A DNA stretch of 39,260 bases, taken from Methylophilaceae bacterium (GTDB taxonomy: Bacteria; Pseudomonadota; Gammaproteobacteria; Burkholderiales; Methylophilaceae). This document shows, one piece after another, positions 34,686 to 39,260 of this stretch. The notes under the pieces are model-generated. The model did no database searches. It saw nothing but the letters and a program-made list of their open reading frames with translations, and had not been told where the DNA came from. The stretch lies in NCBI GenBank assembly GCA_009926205.1, contig RFPI01000009.1:1-39260 (forward strand), given 5' to 3'. Position 1 is the first letter of the stretch; the number at the start of each line of letters is the position of its first letter. The position numbers were made by a program, and so were the translations under genes.

Positions 34686-35846
34686 TTATCGGGTGGCTTG
34701 TTTAATCAGTAGTTGTTTGAGCCAAGGCAGCTGATTAGGCAGCCTCATCCCCCACTCACGTATACGCTGTATCCATGTCGGCTGAGGCTGGAATAGGCGA
34801 TACAACCCGCCGGTCAGCAACTGCATACTCTTAATGTCAAGTTGCCGCGAGCGCTCGAATTGTCGAAGTAAAAGAAAATCTCCGATATCTCTAGGCTTGC
34901 TGGCAAATAATTGCGCCAGCTCTGCCACATCTCGCAGGCCTAAATTGACTCCCTGACCTGCCATGGGATGCACCAAGTGCGCAGCATCACCAATCAGCGC
35001 CAATCTAGACTGGACCATTTGTTGTGCCGCTTGATTGGCCAAGGGGAATGCTTTCGCAGGCGTAATACATTGCAATTCACCCAAGCAATGGGCTCCTGCT
35101 TGTGCCACTTTTTGCGCCAACTCTGCCGGACTTAACTGCAATAGTTGATCGGCATCTTGGGTAGACCAAACCATAGAAATTTGCTGATTGGGTAATGGCA
35201 ACCAAGCCAAAATATCACCCTCCAAAAACCACTGTCGTGCAATATTTTGATGGGGGTTTTCACAAGCAAAATTGGCCACTACCCCCTTATGCGCATAATC
35301 CTGACGCTGTACCGGAATATCCGCCTGTTGTCGCAACCATGACTGCCCTCCATCGGCACCTAATACTAGCTTTGCAGCAAATTCTCCGGCCGAGGTCATT
35401 AAATGGGCGAATTCAGTATCTATCTCTAGCGCATGGGGTTGTGTAGCGAAAAATATCGCCAGGTTACGCTGCTTCGCCCGCGCCAACAGAGCCTGAACCA
35501 GTTGCTGACTTTCTACTATTGCGCCTAAATCATTCAACCCCGCCTCAAAGGCATCAAAGCTTAATGGGGATAGATGCGCATTGGCCCAAACTTGCATTTT
35601 TTGCACAGCGCATAAACGCGCCTGATCCATGTTTTGCCATACTTGCAATTGTTCTAACAGGGCAATATTGCCTGGGGTCAGCGCATAGATGCGACTATCC
35701 AATGGCGCCGTTATAGGAAGTAGCTCAGGTTCATTCTGCTGATCCATAACGGCCACACGATAGCCATGTTGCTCAAGCGCCAAAGCAGCCGTGAGTCCGA
35801 CTATGCCGGCGCCAAGGATGATGAGGTCATATTCCTGTTGAGGCAT
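34686..35846 (-). CDS. FAD-dependent ubiquinone-biosynthesis hydroxylase, UbiI/UbiF/VisC-like
   Basis: 386 residues of the UbiH/COQ6 flavin monooxygenase family. The dinucleotide-binding motif is LGAGIVGLTAAL at 11-22, and the second FAD motif GDAAHLVHPMAGQGVNLGLRD has the family HPxAGQGxNxGxxD signature. It hydroxylates a ring position of the ubiquinone precursor; which carbon cannot be told, as betaproteobacterial hydroxylases differ in regioselectivity. The order pepP-ubiH-this gene matches pepP-ubiH-ubiI of E. coli. Its start overlaps the ubiH stop by one base (TAATG). Confidence 0.88.
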   Translation of the reverse strand: MPQQEYDLIILGAGIVGLTAALALEQHGYRVAVMDQQNEPELLPITAPLDSRIYALTPGNIALLEQLQVWQNMDQARLCAVQKMQVWANAHLSPLSFDAFEAGLNDLGAIVESQQLVQALLARAKQRNLAIFFATQPHALEIDTEFAHLMTSAGEFAAKLVLGADGGQSWLRQQADIPVQRQDYAHKGVVANFACENPHQNIARQWFLEGDILAWLPLPNQQISMVWSTQDADQLLQLSPAELAQKVAQAGAHCLGELQCITPAKAFPLANQAAQQMVQSRLALIGDAAHLVHPMAGQGVNLGLRDVAELAQLFASKPRDIGDFLLLRQFERSRQLDIKSMQLLTGGLYRLFQPQPTWIQRIREWGMRLPNQLPWLKQLLIKQATR

Positions 35847-37027
35847 TAGCCCTTACTCCCAAAACTCATTTTCCTGATTAGATGGGCTTTGGCGGGTGTC
35901 AAAGCATCAAACAATCCCAAGCCTAGACTGCGTATACCGCCTAAGCCGGCAATATCATTGGAGAAAAATCGCACTAAAAAATCAGTAAATTTAAGACCGC
36001 GTTGGGTATCTTGCTGGCGACTCGCCTGATAGGTTTGCAGGAAGCTCGCTGCACCCAAATTGACCTCATCGGTTTGCATAATCAATTCTGCAAGCTCCCA
36101 AGCGTCACGCAAGCCGACATTAAAGCCCTGACCTGCCACCGGATGCATAGTCTGCGCGGCATTGCCTATCACTACCAAATGTGGCGCAGTGACAGGTGAC
36201 AGATAAGAGAGTTTGAGAGGAAAACATATACGCTTTTGCACTTGGGTAAAACGCCCCACTCGGTCACCAAAATGCTGGTGTAACTGGGCAAGAAAAACGT
36301 CATCAGATAGCTCTAACAAAGGTTCTATCCCAGCAGTCTCGCCGGTCCAAACAAGCGAAAATTCACGCTCTCCATTGGGCAACAAAGCCACAGGACCCAT
36401 AGGCGTAAAGCGTTCATAAGCAATACCATCGTGAGCTAACTCTGCGGCTACTTTGCACACCAAAGCATGATGACCATATTCTTTGTTAATCCGCTCAATA
36501 CCGGGGATGTCTTTTAGCGACCTACCCCCATCCGCCAACACAGCCAAGGCAGTGGTCAAGGTCTGGGCTTGCCCCCCTTGTTGGATATGCAACTCAGTAT
36601 TGCGATTGTTGGGGATGATTTGCTGCACTTCCGTGTCGTAATGGATGGTTATTTTGGCAGCTTGAGATTTGTCCGCATACTCTGACAATACTTGATCGAT
36701 AGCCTGCATCAAATGTCCATAGGACAATACATATCCTAATGCTGCCATATCGTAATCACTGGCACGCAAAACACTGCGCCCAAAACTCCCTTTTTGCGAC
36801 ACATGAATACTGTTAATCGGAGTAACGGCTGGTATGCGTGACCAAACATCCAAGTTCTCTAGCATGAGTTTGCTAGCCTGCGACAAGGCTAGCGCACGAT
36901 GGTCTTGATAGTAAGCCCCTTGGGCTTTGGCCTCTAGTACCACGCAATCGCGACCGGACTGGAATAGGCGCAAAGCCAGACACATCCCGACTGGGCCGCC
37001 CCCAGCAATCACAATCGGACTAGTCAT
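35846..37027 (-). CDS. ubiH: FAD-dependent ubiquinone-biosynthesis hydroxylase UbiH-like
   Basis: 393 residues, the same monooxygenase family as its downstream neighbour. GGGPVG at 9-14 binds ADP, and GNAAQTMHPVAGQGFNVGLRDAWELAEL is the UbiH-type version of the C-terminal FAD motif. It probably hydroxylates C6 of the benzoquinol precursor, by analogy with E. coli UbiH. Its ATG overlaps the end of pepP by 8 bases, so it depends on translation of pepP. Confidence 0.9.
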   Translation of the reverse strand: MTSPIVIAGGGPVGMCLALRLFQSGRDCVVLEAKAQGAYYQDHRALALSQASKLMLENLDVWSRIPAVTPINSIHVSQKGSFGRSVLRASDYDMAALGYVLSYGHLMQAIDQVLSEYADKSQAAKITIHYDTEVQQIIPNNRNTELHIQQGGQAQTLTTALAVLADGGRSLKDIPGIERINKEYGHHALVCKVAAELAHDGIAYERFTPMGPVALLPNGEREFSLVWTGETAGIEPLLELSDDVFLAQLHQHFGDRVGRFTQVQKRICFPLKLSYLSPVTAPHLVVIGNAAQTMHPVAGQGFNVGLRDAWELAELIMQTDEVNLGAASFLQTYQASRQQDTQRGLKFTDFLVRFFSNDIAGLGGIRSLGLGLFDALTPAKAHLIRKMSFGSKG

Positions 37028-38336
37028 TACGCATTAAATCCTCAATTTGTTGCACACTCTTTGGAGCCGCAGCGGAGAGTACTTCTGGCCCATTTTGCTG
37101 CACCAAAACGTCATCTTCAATACGCACGCCAATATTCCAAAACTCTTCAGCGACATTATCGGCTGGGCGGATATAACAGCCAGGCTCCACTGTGGTGACC
37201 ATGCCCGCTTCCAGATTACGCCAATCACCTGCAGCAGTTTTGTATTCGCCTGCATCATGCACGTCTAGTCCCAACCAATGACCGGTTCTATGCATGTAAA
37301 ACTGGCGATAACTACCGCTCTCAATAATCGATTCTACTGAGCCATGACACCAACCAAAATCTTTAAAGCCTTGCACCAATATCTGCAAGGCAGCCTCATG
37401 GGGCGCATTCCAATGTTGCCCCACCCGCACACTATCAATAGCAGCATACTGTGATGCCAAAACTAGTTCATAGACAGCCTTTTGTGCTGGGCTAAATTTT
37501 CCATTGACAGGGAAAGTACGGGTGATGTCTGAGGCATATCCATCCAGTTCGCAACCAGCATCAATCAGCAATAAATCGCCTGACTTCAGCTCGCAATTGT
37601 TAGCATGGTAGTGCAATGTACAAGCATTCGCGCCCCCCGCGACAATACTGCCGTAAGCAGGCGACTGGGCTCCATGGCGACGAAACTCGTGCAGAAATTC
37701 CGCCTCGACTTCGTATTCAAATAAACCAGGACGCGTGAAATTCATCGCACGTTGATGTGCCATCGCCGCAATACTTGCTGAACGACGCATAACCGCTTGC
37801 TCGTCCGCAGACTTTATCAATCGCATTTCATCCAGAATTTGATAGATATCTTGCGTCTGCGCAGGCGCATGCATGCCTAATCGGCTCTGGCTTCGCAGGT
37901 GATTAATCATGCCGGTCAGCTTTTCATCCCATTGAGGATACGCACCCCAGCTGTAGTACAAGTTTTGCTGATTTGCCATCAACTCGGGCAATAATCGATC
38001 TAGCTCGTGAATACTGTAAGTTTCGTCCATCTCAAAGCTTGTTAAAGCGGCCTCAGGGCCATAGCGAAAGCCATCCCAAATTTCTTTTTCAAGATTCTTT
38101 TCACGACAAAACAAAATGGATTTAGGCTGCTTTCCTGCAATCAACACTAATACTGATTCAGGCTCGGTAAACCCAGTTAGATAATAGAAATAGCTATCAA
38201 AGCGATATGGATAGTGGCTATCTCGATTGCGCACAACTTCAGGTGCGGTAGGAATAATCGCAATGCCTGGTGACAATTGTTGGAGCAGGCGCAACCTCGT
38301 CTGTTTAAAAGCTTGAATAGAAATGTTTGTCATCAT
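37020..38336 (-). CDS. pepP: Xaa-Pro aminopeptidase (M24B)
   Basis: Removes the N-terminal residue before proline. 438 residues, like E. coli PepP. The dinuclear metal site is complete: Asp259 and Asp270 (LLIDAGCELDGYASDITRTF), His353 (HRTGHWLGLDVHD), Glu384 (VEPGCYI) and Glu407 (GVRIEDD). The N-terminal creatinase-like domain covers about 1-170. The start ATGATG overlaps the stop of a small upstream ORF by a few bases, and the 3' end overlaps ubiH by 8 bases. Confidence 0.96.
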   Translation of the reverse strand: MMTNISIQAFKQTRLRLLQQLSPGIAIIPTAPEVVRNRDSHYPYRFDSYFYYLTGFTEPESVLVLIAGKQPKSILFCREKNLEKEIWDGFRYGPEAALTSFEMDETYSIHELDRLLPELMANQQNLYYSWGAYPQWDEKLTGMINHLRSQSRLGMHAPAQTQDIYQILDEMRLIKSADEQAVMRRSASIAAMAHQRAMNFTRPGLFEYEVEAEFLHEFRRHGAQSPAYGSIVAGGANACTLHYHANNCELKSGDLLLIDAGCELDGYASDITRTFPVNGKFSPAQKAVYELVLASQYAAIDSVRVGQHWNAPHEAALQILVQGFKDFGWCHGSVESIIESGSYRQFYMHRTGHWLGLDVHDAGEYKTAAGDWRNLEAGMVTTVEPGCYIRPADNVAEEFWNIGVRIEDDVLVQQNGPEVLSAAAPKSVQQIEDLMRND

Positions 38337-38443
38337 GCTGCAATCCTTACTGAGCTTTCTAATGGATTTAATTGAGCCAACTGCTCTAGATAAAGCGAAT
38401 TAATTGATTTGGCTAAGCCATCTTGTTTTGTCATAAGCCTCAT
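38333..38443 (-). CDS. Small unrecognised ORF of 36 codons coupled to pepP
   Basis: Not recognised. It opens at ATG 38441-38443, 14 bases after the murU stop (a second ATG is three codons in), and its TGA overlaps the pepP ATG as ATGA. The peptide begins MRLMTKQDG, has a helix-like middle (LAKSINSLYLEQLAQLNPLE) and ends VRIAA, with no cysteines or membrane segment. It fills the 121-base gap between two genes of a run whose other members overlap or nearly touch. The ribosome-binding site is weak. It could be a real small protein, a coupling leader for pepP, or the tail of a lost gene. Confidence 0.35.
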   Translation of the reverse strand: MRLMTKQDGLAKSINSLYLEQLAQLNPLESSVRIAA

Positions 38444-38457
38444 GATTAAGTTCTCAG

Positions 38458-39153
38458 CTAGTCTGGATTTTTAATCACTTGCGTGTCCAATAGCGTATTG
38501 ATTTCCTGAAGACGCTGCGGCGTACCGATATCATGCCAAGTCCCGGTAAATTTCTCACCACTGACCAAACCTTGTTGCATCGCCAGCCTTAATAAAGGTG
38601 CCAATTTAGCGCTTTCCCCGCGCACGATCGATTTAAAAAGGTCTGGGTGATAGACACCCACCCCTGAAAAAGTTAAGCGCTCGCCCTCTTGCTCAGACAC
38701 CCGCTGTGCCTTTAAACCAAAATCACCTTGCGGGTGTTGCGCTGGATTTGGCACCATCACTAAATGCGCTAAATCTGGCACATTCAGGCGCATCTGGGCA
38801 AAATCCATATGACAAAATACATCGCCATTGACCACCAAAAATGGAGCATTGCCTAACAAATGCAAGGCATAAGCAATACCCCCTGCGGTCTCTAGCGCTT
38901 GCCCTTCAGGGCTGTAATGCAGCTTGACCCCCCAGCGACTACCATCACCCAAAGCTTGCTCAATTTGCTCACCCAAGTAAGCATGATTAATGACGATATC
39001 CTCAAATCCAGCCCTCGCTAATGCTTCGATATGCCAGACAATCAGCGGCTTATCAGCGACGGGCAAAAGTGGCTTGGGCATATGATCTGTCAACGGGCGC
39101 ATACGCTCGCCTCTGCCCGCTGCCAATATCATCGCGCGCATAGACACCATCAT
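38458..39153 (-). CDS. murU: N-acetylmuramate alpha-1-phosphate uridylyltransferase MurU
   Basis: Nucleotidyltransferase of cell-wall recycling: MurNAc-1-phosphate plus UTP gives UDP-MurNAc, bypassing de novo synthesis (and fosfomycin-sensitive MurA). 231 residues. The UTP loop is LAAGRGERMRPLTDHMPKP, with VNGDVF as the metal-binding aspartate strand, and WHDIGTPQRLQEI near the end. The first ATG (39151-39153) overlaps the amgK stop (TAATG); Met5 would give the typical MRAMILAAG start. The pairing with amgK distinguishes it from other sugar nucleotidyltransferases. Confidence 0.9.
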   Translation of the reverse strand: MMVSMRAMILAAGRGERMRPLTDHMPKPLLPVADKPLIVWHIEALARAGFEDIVINHAYLGEQIEQALGDGSRWGVKLHYSPEGQALETAGGIAYALHLLGNAPFLVVNGDVFCHMDFAQMRLNVPDLAHLVMVPNPAQHPQGDFGLKAQRVSEQEGERLTFSGVGVYHPDLFKSIVRGESAKLAPLLRLAMQQGLVSGEKFTGTWHDIGTPQRLQEINTLLDTQVIKNPD

Positions 39154-39260
39154 TAGAATGTGTACCCTACTTGCGCCTGTTTCCCCTCAATTTGGTTCAA
39201 CAGTTTCAGCATAGGATTCAACTCAATATAGCGCTCACATACTTTGCGCAGGTAATCCAT
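39153..39260 (-). CDS. amgK: AmgK, anomeric MurNAc/GlcNAc kinase, C-terminal fragment cut by the window edge
   Basis: The last 35 codons are visible, in frame to the window end. The peptide MDYLRKVCERYIELNPMLKLL and the following NQIEGKQ resemble the C-terminus of the aminoglycoside-phosphotransferase-like kinase AmgK, where a final helix after LPxV holds YLRxVxxRY. AmgK phosphorylates MurNAc for MurU, and amgK-murU are adjacent and overlap by one base here. The fragment is short, so the call leans on context. Confidence 0.7.
   Translation of the reverse strand: MDYLRKVCERYIELNPMLKLLNQIEGKQAQVGYTF

Overview
This window is dense housekeeping DNA from a Gram-negative bacterium, most likely a betaproteobacterial methylotroph of the Methylophilaceae type. 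Signs of this are a LolCD lipoprotein exporter, an AmgK/MurU peptidoglycan-recycling pair, a Pseudomonas-type pyrB-pyrC' pair, a RibB fused to a degenerate RibA domain, and a periplasmic MxaD-like protein next to a secreted beta-propeller. The family placement is an inference. I see no phage, insertion sequence, CRISPR array, toxin-antitoxin or defence locus.

Layout. 1-3916 (minus): arnT-like glycosyltransferase, lolC, lolD, a short remnant that looks like the start of comEC, then the first codons of an exbB/tolQ-type gene. 4006-11678 (plus): ribE, ribBX, then the packed string yqgE-ruvX-pyrR-pyrB-pyrC'-yggS-proC-yggT, mostly overlapping or a few bases apart. 11707-13780 (minus): rng and maf. 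13950-15494 (plus): a Nudix hydrolase and mnmA. 15521-16132 (minus): a GST-like protein, divergent from nadC, which is followed by tRNA-Ser(CGA) and ilvB-ilvH-ilvC-psd up to 21535. rppH (minus) converges on psd. 22278-28468 (plus): beta-propeller, mxaD-like gene, esterase, xseB, ispA, dxs and folE2. 28515-32168 (minus): MFS transporter, aroC, a glutamine amidotransferase and an RluE-like pseudouridine synthase. icd (plus) converges on cspA. 33916-39260 (minus): the run amgK(partial)-murU-small ORF-pepP-ubiH-ubiI/F-like-dsbC.

Pathways: riboflavin, pyrimidine, proline, NAD, branched-chain amino acids, isoprenoid precursors (ispA, dxs), folate/queuosine entry (folE2), chorismate, ubiquinone hydroxylation, phosphatidylethanolamine (psd), lipoprotein export and periplasmic disulfide isomerisation. 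Two enzymes have lost catalytic residues in a way known from their families: the GTP cyclohydrolase II domain of RibBX and the dihydroorotase-like PyrC'.

Intergenic space is short; no gene-free stretch exceeds 300 bases. The most unusual non-coding structure is upstream of cspA: three helically phased T-tracts, a near-consensus promoter and a leader of about 108 nt with hairpins. Other points are a TCTATCCA element just upstream of both -10 boxes in the gst/nadC divergent region, a recurring TGnTAAAAT extended -10, psd starting directly behind the ilvC terminator, and an unannotated 36-codon ORF coupled to pepP. I did not find a convincing new multi-gene system; the findings are local and mostly testable by comparison.
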